In this document: positions 56,979 through 64,000 of the stretch, piece by piece
Layout of the letters: each line of letters starts with the position of its first letter
Numbering within the stretch: position 1 is the first letter of the stretch
Assembly (NCBI RefSeq): GCF_001730525.1
Contig: NZ_MDFN01000004.1
Location: forward strand, 1 to 64,000
From: Arcticibacter eurypsychrophilus
GTDB taxonomy: Bacteria; Bacteroidota; Bacteroidia; Sphingobacteriales; Sphingobacteriaceae
Length of the DNA: 64,000 bases
Direction: 5' to 3'
The notes under the pieces: model-generated
The model's database searches: none
Told to the model about the DNA's origin: nothing
The model's input: only the letters and a program-made list of their open reading frames with translations
Translations under genes and position numbers: made by a program

Positions 56979-57097
56979 GTTCTTCAAGGTATTCAATGAA
57001 GATAGAGCATTATTATGAAATATCAAATAGGAGTGAGTATTTAATACGTCATAATAATGCTAGGAAATTTATTCTAGAAAAGCTTGTTATTCTTCAT

Positions 57098-58552
57098 TTA
57101 TTTTACAGGAATTTCCCGAAGGATATGTTGTAGGTATTCGTAAAATTTCCCAACTGAAGAAACTTGAACTTTTTCATTGGGAGAATGTGCTCCGCGAATG
57201 GTAGGACCAAATGAGATCATATCCATACCGGGGAAATGACTTCCTAAAATACCACATTCCAATCCGGCATGACAAGCACCTACCTGCGGTTCGTGGTCGA
57301 AATGATCGGGATAAAGCTTCAACATTAATTTCAATAGGGGAGAATCAGCATTAGGCTTCCATCCGGGATAATCACCATTTTGGGTGACTTCACATCCTAT
57401 GCTTTCAAAAGTGCTGCGAACAGAAAAGGCGACGTCTTCTTTGCTGCTTTCCACACTGCTTCGCTGCAGGGATTGAGTGATGAAAGTTCCATCCTTAACC
57501 AGTACTCTAGCCAGGTTAGTGGAAGTTTCTACCAAACCTTCGATATCAGGACTCATGCGAAAAACTCCATTTGGAACTGCATAAATAGCCTGTGTAAGTT
57601 TTTTGAAATAGTCAGGATCCATGACTAAGCCAGGTTTTTCTGCTTCTTTGCAACTTATTGTAAGGTTCTTTTCAATGGTTTTAAATTCATTTTTCAGGAG
57701 ATCGGTAAATTGAGAAACGAAAGTTAAGAAAAGCTCATTATCTGATTTCGGAATTAAAACTAATGCTTTTGATTCTCTTGGAATCGCATTGCGGAGGCTT
57801 CCTCCATCCAAACTTGCTAACCTAAAATCAAAGGACTGCAACGCTTTATAGAGTATGCGATTCATAAGTTTGTTTGCGTTCGCTCTGCCTAGATGTATCT
57901 CTGTTCCGGAGTGTCCACCAAGTAAACCCTGGATTACAATTTCGAACGCGACATAGCCTTCTTGAACCGGAAATTCTTTGTAGGAACCTTTGGTATTGGT
58001 ATCTATTCCTCCAGCACAGCCAATAGTCAGTTCATCTTCCTCTTCAGTATCCAGGTTCAATAAAATGCGACCGCTAAAGTTTGCCGGATCCATTTGCATG
58101 GCACCAGTCATTCCTGTTTCCTCATCAACTGTAAACATAGCTTCTAATTCTGGATGTGGAATATCTGTAGAAGCAAGCAAGGACATTATTGCAGCTACAC
58201 CAATCCCGTTATCGGATCCAAGTGTAGTACCTTTTGCTTTAACCCAATCGCCTTCTACATACATGTCGATACCCTGGTTTTCAAAATCAAAGGTGATATC
58301 ACTATTTTTCTGATGCACCATATCCAGGTGTGACTGGAGGACAACAGTTTGACGGTTTTCCATTCCTGGCGTGGCCGGCTTTTTAATCAACACATTACCA
58401 ATAGCATCTCTCCGGGTTTCAAGCCCTAAACTTTCACCATAACTCATTGCAAAAGCAATAACACGTTCTTCCTTTTTAGAAGCCCTTGGTATTGCATTCA
58501 GATCTGCAAAGTTTTCCCAAAGAGCAGTAGGAAGTAAATCTTTTAATTCCAT
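57098..58552 (-). CDS. pepD: Aminoacyl-histidine dipeptidase (PepD/Xaa-His dipeptidase, M20)
   Basis: The 484-residue cytoplasmic metallopeptidase of family M20 has the metal-binding motifs LQSHLDMVHQK, TLGSDNGIGVAA and EETGMTGAMQM, and a later ACHAGLECGILG. It cleaves dipeptides such as carnosine or Xaa-His. Length (E. coli PepD 485) fits exactly. It is a single-gene unit on the minus strand, with 119 bp to the hydrolase gene downstream. Confidence 0.95.
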   Translation of the reverse strand: MELKDLLPTALWENFADLNAIPRASKKEERVIAFAMSYGESLGLETRRDAIGNVLIKKPATPGMENRQTVVLQSHLDMVHQKNSDITFDFENQGIDMYVEGDWVKAKGTTLGSDNGIGVAAIMSLLASTDIPHPELEAMFTVDEETGMTGAMQMDPANFSGRILLNLDTEEEDELTIGCAGGIDTNTKGSYKEFPVQEGYVAFEIVIQGLLGGHSGTEIHLGRANANKLMNRILYKALQSFDFRLASLDGGSLRNAIPRESKALVLIPKSDNELFLTFVSQFTDLLKNEFKTIEKNLTISCKEAEKPGLVMDPDYFKKLTQAIYAVPNGVFRMSPDIEGLVETSTNLARVLVKDGTFITQSLQRSSVESSKEDVAFSVRSTFESIGCEVTQNGDYPGWKPNADSPLLKLMLKLYPDHFDHEPQVGACHAGLECGILGSHFPGMDMISFGPTIRGAHSPNEKVQVSSVGKFYEYLQHILREIPVK

Positions 58553-58945
58553 TTCTTGATTAATTTATAAGAAGCTGAAAATATGCTTACTGCATATCAT
58601 TTATATATGCATTTATGGTGCTCAAGTTAGGGTTTTTATTTTTCAATCTAACTCTTTACTCAAGTCATAAATCTTTAGATTGCTGACCTGCGGGTTTGTA
58701 ACTTCTGAAAACAAGGAGAAACCTATGGCTTTCTGATCAGGATAACCCATTGTGGGTTTTGTTAAGGGAAAAATTAATACAGAACAACTTATGCTAAATA
58801 AGCTATAAATGAATAATTAATGTTCATCTTTACTGAAAGCCACAGTAGATAAATAGTCCTTCATCAGCTAGTATGAACTTAACAACGATGAGTGGTATGG
58901 TTTTTCCGTCTTTATTAAAAAAAATTATTCTTAAAATTCATATTT
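58553..58945. other. Divergent gap before the phytochrome gene
   Basis: This 393-bp AT-rich gap lies between pepD (minus) and the kinase gene (plus), so it should hold both promoters. I find no motif with confidence. Confidence 0.4.
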
Positions 58946-61177
58946 ATGAATGCGTACAATGTTGATCTGACTAATTGTGATATAGAGCCCATCCACATAC
59001 TAGGCCAAATTCAGTCACATGGGTTTTTAATTGCTGTTAACGCGGAATCACACATCATTACCTATATAAGCGAAAATATTAATAATTATATTCGGGACGA
59101 GGGGGGGAATTACCTTGGAAAGTCTCTTTCTGAATTGGAAGACAGGCTTAAACTGGATACATCAGGATCGGAATTAACAATCAGTCAGCTTATCACTGTT
59201 GGGAACTACGCAAATGGTTTGGAAGTGGTCAACCCTTTCCTTCTTCAGCTAAATTCGGAGCCATATTTCATGATTGTAACTTCTTCCGATGAAAACAAAA
59301 TACTGGAATTTGAGCCTGCATCTACGGATGCCAGTGTTGATGTACAACAAACCATAGGGCGTTCCATATCCGAAATTCTTTCTGTGAAAAAGTTGGATGC
59401 CATGTTACAAAATGCTGCTACTGAAATTAAAAGGATTATCAGTTATGATAGAGTAATGGTCTATAAGTTTGGTGATGACGGGCATGGAGAAGTAGTTGCG
59501 GAGGCTAAAGAACATTCTTTAGAGCCTTTCATGGGTCTTCATTATCCGGCTTCGGATATTCCAAAGCAGGCAAGGGAGCTTTACAAAATTAATTTAACTC
59601 GTATTATAGCGGATGTAGATTCTATTAGTTCTTCTATCATAACCGATAAGGCAAAGAACGTACCACTCGATCTTACTCATTCTTGTTTAAGGGCAGTATC
59701 TCCAATTCATATTCAATATTTAAAAAATATGGGGGTTCAATCAAGCTTTAGTATTTCATTGCTTGCCCATGGTAAATTATGGGGCCTTATTGCGTGCCAC
59801 AATTATTCTCCAAAGTTTATTAATTATAAAGCTCGTGATGCGGCAAAATTATTAGGACAGATACTCTCGTCAGCACTAGAGTACAGGCAAGGAGAAGAAG
59901 ATAGTGAAAAGTTTACTTTTTTAAACCAAGGAGTAAATCAGCTTATTGAACATCTTGAAAAAGAAACTAACATCAATGATGCTTTATTTCGGGATAATAT
60001 ATCTATCAAGGACATCAATTCAGCAACAGGGGCAGTATTAGTATTCGAAAATAAGATAACACATATCGGCGACACTCCTAATGACGAACAAATAGAAGAA
60101 ATTGTTGATTGGCTTAAGATAAACATGTCTGACTCTGTTTATTATACGCACCGATTTCCTCAAATATTTTCACCTTCAAAAAGCTATAGCCAGATTGGCA
60201 GTGGTATTTTAGCTTGCATGCTCTCCAGAGAACTTGGTGAATTTATAATGTGGTTTAAACCGGAGCAGATTCAAACTTTAACCTGGGCAGGCAACCCTGA
60301 AAAGCCAGAAATGCAAAGTGAAAACGGATTGTTAACACTTTCTCCCAGAAAATCATTTGATAGTTGGACCGATATAGTTAAGAATACTTCAGAAAGATGG
60401 AACAGAGCAGAAATTGCTGCCGTTGTAAATTTGCGCGAACATGTCATTTATGTGATAACTCGAAAGGCAAACGAGATTCGCCTGTTAAACGAAAAGCTTA
60501 AACAAGCTTATGATGAACTAGACACTTTCAGCTTTACTGTTTCTCATGACTTGCGTACACCTTTATCTTCAATAAAGACCTATTCTGAGCTTTTATTAAC
60601 AAATAACAAAAGCCTTGATGATAATGCAAGAAAAGTGTTGGATAGGATAAAAGTATGTGCCGATAAAATGGATTTGCTAATCAAGGAAATATTAAAATAT
60701 TCCATGATAGGCAAGGCAGAAGTACAAACTTCCCCTATTGATATGACTCATTTGATCAATGAAATTAAAGAAGATGTTATAGAGGGTTTACAACCGAAAG
60801 ATTTGGAATTTGAAATTGGAGACACACCAGATATTCTCGGAGATGCTGTTATGATCAATCAGGTATTTACTAATCTGATTAATAATGCTGTTAAATATTC
60901 ATCAAGATCTACACCATCAGTGGTGAGTGTTAAGGGTATTAAACTAGATAAAGAAACTATTTATACGATCTCTGATAATGGAATTGGAATTGATGATCGA
61001 TATTATAAACTTGTATTTGAGCTGTTTAAGCGTATGGATAATGTAAAGGATTTTGAGGGAACAGGAGTGGGGCTGGCAATTGTAAAGCGTATTATAGAAA
61101 AACACCATGCAAGAGTTTGGTTTGAAAGCAAATTAGGTATTGGGACTACATTTTATTTGTCATTTGTAAACTCTTAA
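58946..61177 (+). CDS. Bacteriophytochrome histidine kinase
   Basis: The 743-residue red-light sensor has PAS-GAF-PHY input and a histidine kinase. Cys11 in VDLTNCDIEPIHILG is the biliverdin attachment site of bacterial phytochromes. GAF carries the PASDIP motif, and the PHY tongue has LSPRKSFDSW. The kinase has the H-box TVSHDLRTPLSS, the N-box NQVFTNLINNAVKYSS and the ATP lid DNGIGIDDRY. No heme oxygenase gene lies nearby, so biliverdin must come from elsewhere. Its TAA overlaps the next gene's ATG by one base, which couples it to a receiver protein. Confidence 0.95.
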   Translation: MNAYNVDLTNCDIEPIHILGQIQSHGFLIAVNAESHIITYISENINNYIRDEGGNYLGKSLSELEDRLKLDTSGSELTISQLITVGNYANGLEVVNPFLLQLNSEPYFMIVTSSDENKILEFEPASTDASVDVQQTIGRSISEILSVKKLDAMLQNAATEIKRIISYDRVMVYKFGDDGHGEVVAEAKEHSLEPFMGLHYPASDIPKQARELYKINLTRIIADVDSISSSIITDKAKNVPLDLTHSCLRAVSPIHIQYLKNMGVQSSFSISLLAHGKLWGLIACHNYSPKFINYKARDAAKLLGQILSSALEYRQGEEDSEKFTFLNQGVNQLIEHLEKETNINDALFRDNISIKDINSATGAVLVFENKITHIGDTPNDEQIEEIVDWLKINMSDSVYYTHRFPQIFSPSKSYSQIGSGILACMLSRELGEFIMWFKPEQIQTLTWAGNPEKPEMQSENGLLTLSPRKSFDSWTDIVKNTSERWNRAEIAAVVNLREHVIYVITRKANEIRLLNEKLKQAYDELDTFSFTVSHDLRTPLSSIKTYSELLLTNNKSLDDNARKVLDRIKVCADKMDLLIKEILKYSMIGKAEVQTSPIDMTHLINEIKEDVIEGLQPKDLEFEIGDTPDILGDAVMINQVFTNLINNAVKYSSRSTPSVVSVKGIKLDKETIYTISDNGIGIDDRYYKLVFELFKRMDNVKDFEGTGVGLAIVKRIIEKHHARVWFESKLGIGTTFYLSFVNS

Positions 61178-61599
61178 TGGAAAATAATACAGACTTGTTT
61201 TTTGTGGAAGATGACACGGATTTTTCGTTTATAATGGAAAATGCGGTGCAAGAGTTAAAAAATGAAGTATCCATAAGGATAGTTGATAATGGGCGAGCGG
61301 CTTTGGACATATTAACTTATATGGCTTTTAAAAATTTAAAACCTAAGCTTATTTTATTAGATCTAAATCTTCCAGGTATATCGGGTATAAATCTGCTTAA
61401 AGAAATTAGAGATATTCCTTACTTCAGGTATGTACCTATTGTGCTTTTTTCTACATCGGAGAACCCAAAGGATATTAAAACAGCTCTTGACTTTGGTGCT
61501 AATGCTTATGTAGCTAAACCATCAGGGTATTTGAACCTGGTAATTTGCTTACAGTCTTTTTATGATTTTTGGTTTGTGCAGAATTCAACTCTTGATTAA
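61177..61599 (+). CDS. Stand-alone receiver-domain response regulator 1
   Basis: The 140-residue protein is a single receiver domain without output domain. The acidic pair EDDTDF is near the start, the phospho-acceptor Asp is in LILLDLNLPGISG, and the Ser/Lys pair is in LFSTSENPKD and YVAKPSG. It resembles the Rcp1-type regulators that accompany phytochrome kinases. It overlaps the kinase stop by one base. It most likely receives the phosphate from the phytochrome and passes it to a partner. Confidence 0.93.
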   Translation: MENNTDLFFVEDDTDFSFIMENAVQELKNEVSIRIVDNGRAALDILTYMAFKNLKPKLILLDLNLPGISGINLLKEIRDIPYFRYVPIVLFSTSENPKDIKTALDFGANAYVAKPSGYLNLVICLQSFYDFWFVQNSTLD

Positions 61600-61603
61600 T
61601 CAT

Positions 61604-61966
61604 ATGAAAAAGATTTTAGTTGTCGAAGATGATTTTGATATTGGCTTAACTGTTGAGATGGCACTTGCAGATCAGTATGTAGTGAAGATCTTGAATGAAG
61701 CTTCTCATATTATTCGTGCCTTGCATGACTTTTTACCTGACCTTATTTTGATGGATAATTCTATTGGTCAAAGAGAGGCTCCTGAAATTGTAAGGGAAAT
61801 AAAAAGTTTTGATACTTATCGGAACATTCCATTCGTTTTATTTTCTGCACATCCCGATATAGAAAAAATTGCAGATGACATTTTAGCAAGTGCATATTTG
61901 GCAAAGCCTTTTAGTTTAGAAGATCTTTATTCTTGTATTGAAGGAGTATTAGGGTTAAAAAATTAG
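61604..61966 (+). CDS. Stand-alone receiver-domain response regulator 2
   Basis: The ATG at 61604 gives MKKILVVEDDFDIGLTVEMAL; the longer upstream frame overlaps the first regulator with unrelated sequence. The 120-residue receiver has its phospho-acceptor Asp in LILMDNSIGQREAPEI and Lys in YLAKPFSLEDL. It has no output domain. The segment after the Asp (NSIGQREAP) lacks the usual PxxxG, so its activation loop is unusual. It lies 4 bp after the first regulator. Confidence 0.9.
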   Translation: MKKILVVEDDFDIGLTVEMALADQYVVKILNEASHIIRALHDFLPDLILMDNSIGQREAPEIVREIKSFDTYRNIPFVLFSAHPDIEKIADDILASAYLAKPFSLEDLYSCIEGVLGLKN

Positions 61967-62124
61967 TATAAATTAACTATTGAAAGAAATTTATTAAATA
62001 GTGTAAATAAGAATTTTATCTAACTATTTAAGGAGAGAATCTAGCAGGTTAATTAATTACTCATCAACTTTAAATTTGCTGCTAAATTCAATTGTAACTT
62101 TCCATTGTAATAGGCATTGATTTA

Positions 62125-63651
62125 CTAATCAAAATCATCTTCACTGATTGTATTGCTGATAAATGCGATGCGTTTACTATCCGGAGACCACGATGGTGTA
62201 TTGATAGAACCCTGACCTCCGTACAGGTAGGCGAGCACTTTTGGTTTGCCCCCTATGATTGGTAGTAAACGAATATATACTTGTTTATAAGGAGGATGAA
62301 TTCCGGGTTCTACATCTTCTTTTAGAAAAGACAAATAAACCATCCATTTGCCATCTGGAGATATATGAGCAAACCAATTATTGAAATCATCGGTAGTTAC
62401 CTGTTCCTGATCCTTACCGTCCGGTTTCATTCTCCATATTTGCATTAATCCTGAGCGTACTGAATTAAAGTAGATATATTTTCCATCAGGGGAATATTCA
62501 GGACCATCGTCAAGACCTTTGGTGTTCGTTAACTTTTCTTCTTTGCCACCTTTAACAGCTATCTTATATACATCAAACTCGCCATTTCGTTCAGCACAAT
62601 ATACCAGGTTTTTTCCATCAGGAGACCATCCATGCAGATAGGATGGACCCACAGGAGTAATTTGCTTGGGTATGCCACCCACAATTGGTACAGTATATAT
62701 AATTGATCCTCCTAATTGATTTACGTTACTGCTTAATCCTATCATTTTCCCGTCAAAGGATAATACATGATCATTATTGTTGTTTTTAATAGTTCCGGTG
62801 TTAAGAACAACAGATTTTCTGCTCTTTAAATCAAAAGTGTAAAGCAAACCTTTACTATCATTGAAAATGAGACTTCTATTATCTGGTGTCCAGTTGGGCG
62901 CTTGTATAGAATAAGGTACCGAATAAATAATTTCACGATTTCCGGTTGCAATTTCCATTAATTCCAAATTACTTCCTAAAGTCATTTGCGTGCTTTGGTC
63001 TGCAACTCCAGCAAACGGTATTGTAATGCGTACATCTTTGAATACACCGGTTTCCACAACGTTGGGATTATGTGAGCCTACAAATAGTCCTACATAAACT
63101 TCATTGCCCAGATCGAGGTCTGTCACTTGTTCTGTAACAAATGGTTCGCCATATTTAGCAACTCGCATGGTATATGTATTCCCTTTTCTTTCTAGTTGAA
63201 TAACATTTGCATGAGTGATTTTTGAACGGATTTCTTGTGTGCTGTCACCTGTTTTTTTTCGAAATTGCAAGGAGGTGAGCCCATCGCCATGCTCAACAGC
63301 ATTTATTTGGGGGGAATTGCCATCTAACGACTTTCGTACCATCCATCCGATTTTACGATGTTCTTCTACTCCGTTCCATCCAACAAAATCAGCACGGGTA
63401 TACAGTATGAAGTCACCTTCTATTTTTTTATAAACATAATGAAACTCATCATGATCAAACCAAATATTATAACCTGCACCGGAAATAACATATTGCTGAC
63501 TTTGTGGCAAGTAATTTCCTGAACCTGGTTTGGTGTTTGCACCAATATCAAGTTGTCCATCAAAAATGCCAATTCTTTTTTGCTGAGCGAAAGTGGAAAT
63601 ACCAAATAAAAATAGTGAGGTTATGGTTGTGATCAATTTTTTAGAGAACAT
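62125..63651 (-). CDS. Secreted TolB-like beta-propeller protein
   Basis: The 508-residue protein has a signal peptide (MFSKKLITTITSLFLFGISTFAQ) and an N-terminal part of about 180 residues that resembles a concanavalin-like/DUF1349 domain (FDHDEFHYVYKKIEGDFILY). It is followed by WD40-like PD40 repeats of the TolB/DPP4 type (SPDGKNLVYCAERNGE, SPDGKYIYFNSVRSG, SPDGKWMVYLSFLK, SPDSKRIAFISN). It is probably periplasmic and binds another protein or sugar. It is not the Tol-Pal TolB itself. No partner is evident. Confidence 0.8.
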   Translation of the reverse strand: MFSKKLITTITSLFLFGISTFAQQKRIGIFDGQLDIGANTKPGSGNYLPQSQQYVISGAGYNIWFDHDEFHYVYKKIEGDFILYTRADFVGWNGVEEHRKIGWMVRKSLDGNSPQINAVEHGDGLTSLQFRKKTGDSTQEIRSKITHANVIQLERKGNTYTMRVAKYGEPFVTEQVTDLDLGNEVYVGLFVGSHNPNVVETGVFKDVRITIPFAGVADQSTQMTLGSNLELMEIATGNREIIYSVPYSIQAPNWTPDNRSLIFNDSKGLLYTFDLKSRKSVVLNTGTIKNNNNDHVLSFDGKMIGLSSNVNQLGGSIIYTVPIVGGIPKQITPVGPSYLHGWSPDGKNLVYCAERNGEFDVYKIAVKGGKEEKLTNTKGLDDGPEYSPDGKYIYFNSVRSGLMQIWRMKPDGKDQEQVTTDDFNNWFAHISPDGKWMVYLSFLKEDVEPGIHPPYKQVYIRLLPIIGGKPKVLAYLYGGQGSINTPSWSPDSKRIAFISNTISEDDFD

Positions 63652-63780
63652 TTAGGTTATTGTTTTAGGTAAAGAATAGATATTAATATAGGAATAAAAT
63701 TGGAATTACCAATACTATCGTTTAAAAATACGATAATTTAACAATATCGACATATTAACCGATATTTTGTAGAATAACTT

Positions 63781-64000
63781 TTAAGCTGTTTTTCTTATGA
63801 AGGAATTATATTTCTGCTTGTACGAAACTTTGTGTTCTAAATTTGGGAAATGGCTGGCTATTTTTAGAAGGTATGGTAAATAAAGAGGGATTGATGAATT
63901 GGGAATGTTCAATAGGTTTGCGATCTTGTCTCCTAATAAATAACGCATCAACTGATGCGTATCTTTAAGTGAAATATTCGATGGAGTGACGCTGTCGAAA
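63781..64000 (-). CDS. C-terminal end of a gene that continues past the window, possibly MpaB/DUF2236-like
   Basis: On the minus strand 72 codons run from the window edge to a TAA at 63781-63783 and read LKDTHQLMRYLLGDKIANLL, then PLYLPYLLKIASHFPNLEH. This resembles the C-terminus of oxygenase MpaB/DUF2236 proteins, but the family cannot be secured from so little sequence. The gene is on the same strand as the propeller gene, 129 bp upstream of it. Confidence 0.45.
   Translation of the reverse strand, partial: FDSVTPSNISLKDTHQLMRYLLGDKIANLLNIPNSSIPLYLPYLLKIASHFPNLEHKVSYKQKYNSFIRKTA

Noticed and set aside
1-64000. tRNA or rRNA genes
   Set aside because: I looked for TTCGAAT-type arms and rRNA stretches and found none that hold up.

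Overview
The window looks like chromosomal DNA of a Bacteroidota bacterium, most probably of the Sphingobacteriaceae (Pedobacter/Sphingobacterium type). The base composition is AT-rich. There is a SusD-family remnant, a TonB-dependent receptor, many lipoproteins with short lipoboxes, few clear Shine-Dalgarno sites and Bacteroidota-style gene neighbours. The genus is inference; no rRNA or tRNA gene is present to settle it.

Layout: (1) 0.1-6.5 kb: a radical-SAM sulfatase-maturase-like gene, a SusD C-terminal remnant, then secreted esterase, pectinesterase and GH3 glycosidase genes that suggest plant cell-wall breakdown. (2) 6.6-9.3 kb: a three-domain LigD end-joining ligase without Ku nearby. 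(3) 9.5-16.8 kb: a tight pentose-phosphate cluster (tkt-rpiB-tal-gnd-zwf-pgl). (4) 16.9-22.3 kb: a phosphatase-like lipoprotein, then a probable copper-handling group (small Cys protein, YtkA/FixH-like lipoprotein, OprC-like TonB receptor, YHS protein, DoxX protein). (5) 22.4-38.0 kb: a complete type I CRISPR-Cas locus, I-B-like, in the order cas6-WYL-cas5-cas8-cas7-cas3-cas4-cas1-cas2. It is followed by a leader and about 84 repeat units of 30 bp with unusually many duplicated, chimeric and truncated units. (6) 38.1-40.0 kb: an ISL3-family insertion sequence with 24-bp inverted repeats and a perfect 8-bp target duplication, just past the degenerate end of the array. (7) 40.2-44.8 kb: higBA toxin-antitoxin, a collapsed Crp-family pseudogene, then an ankyrin protein convergent with katE and a DUF892 gene (oxidative stress). 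(8) 44.9-46.9 kb: AraC regulator and aldo/keto reductase. (9) 47.0-54.9 kb: a ThiF/MoeB-like protein that has lost key residues, divergent from a nitrate reductase cluster (NarI-like membrane protein, molybdopterin subunit, four-cluster ferredoxin, Rieske protein, small membrane protein, NarK-type transporter, SCO1-like fragment). (10) 55.5-64 kb: small HTH protein, secreted MBL-fold hydrolase, PepD dipeptidase, a bacteriophytochrome kinase with two stand-alone receiver proteins, a TolB-like propeller protein, and the C-terminus of a gene that leaves the window.

How parts work together: the cas genes and array form one defence locus with adaptation (cas4-1-2), processing (cas6), effector (cas5-8-7) and target destruction (cas3). 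The leader lies on the cas2 side and the most mutated repeats at the far side, so new spacers should enter near 32.43 kb. The PPP cluster supplies NADPH and pentose phosphates. The nitrate cluster looks assimilatory or quinol-linked, with transporter and reductase but no nitrite reductase in view. The most unusual features are the reshuffled array, a 35-bp copy of the cas6 5' end upstream of cas6, and the copper-receptor group. I see no clearly new defence or signalling system beyond these.
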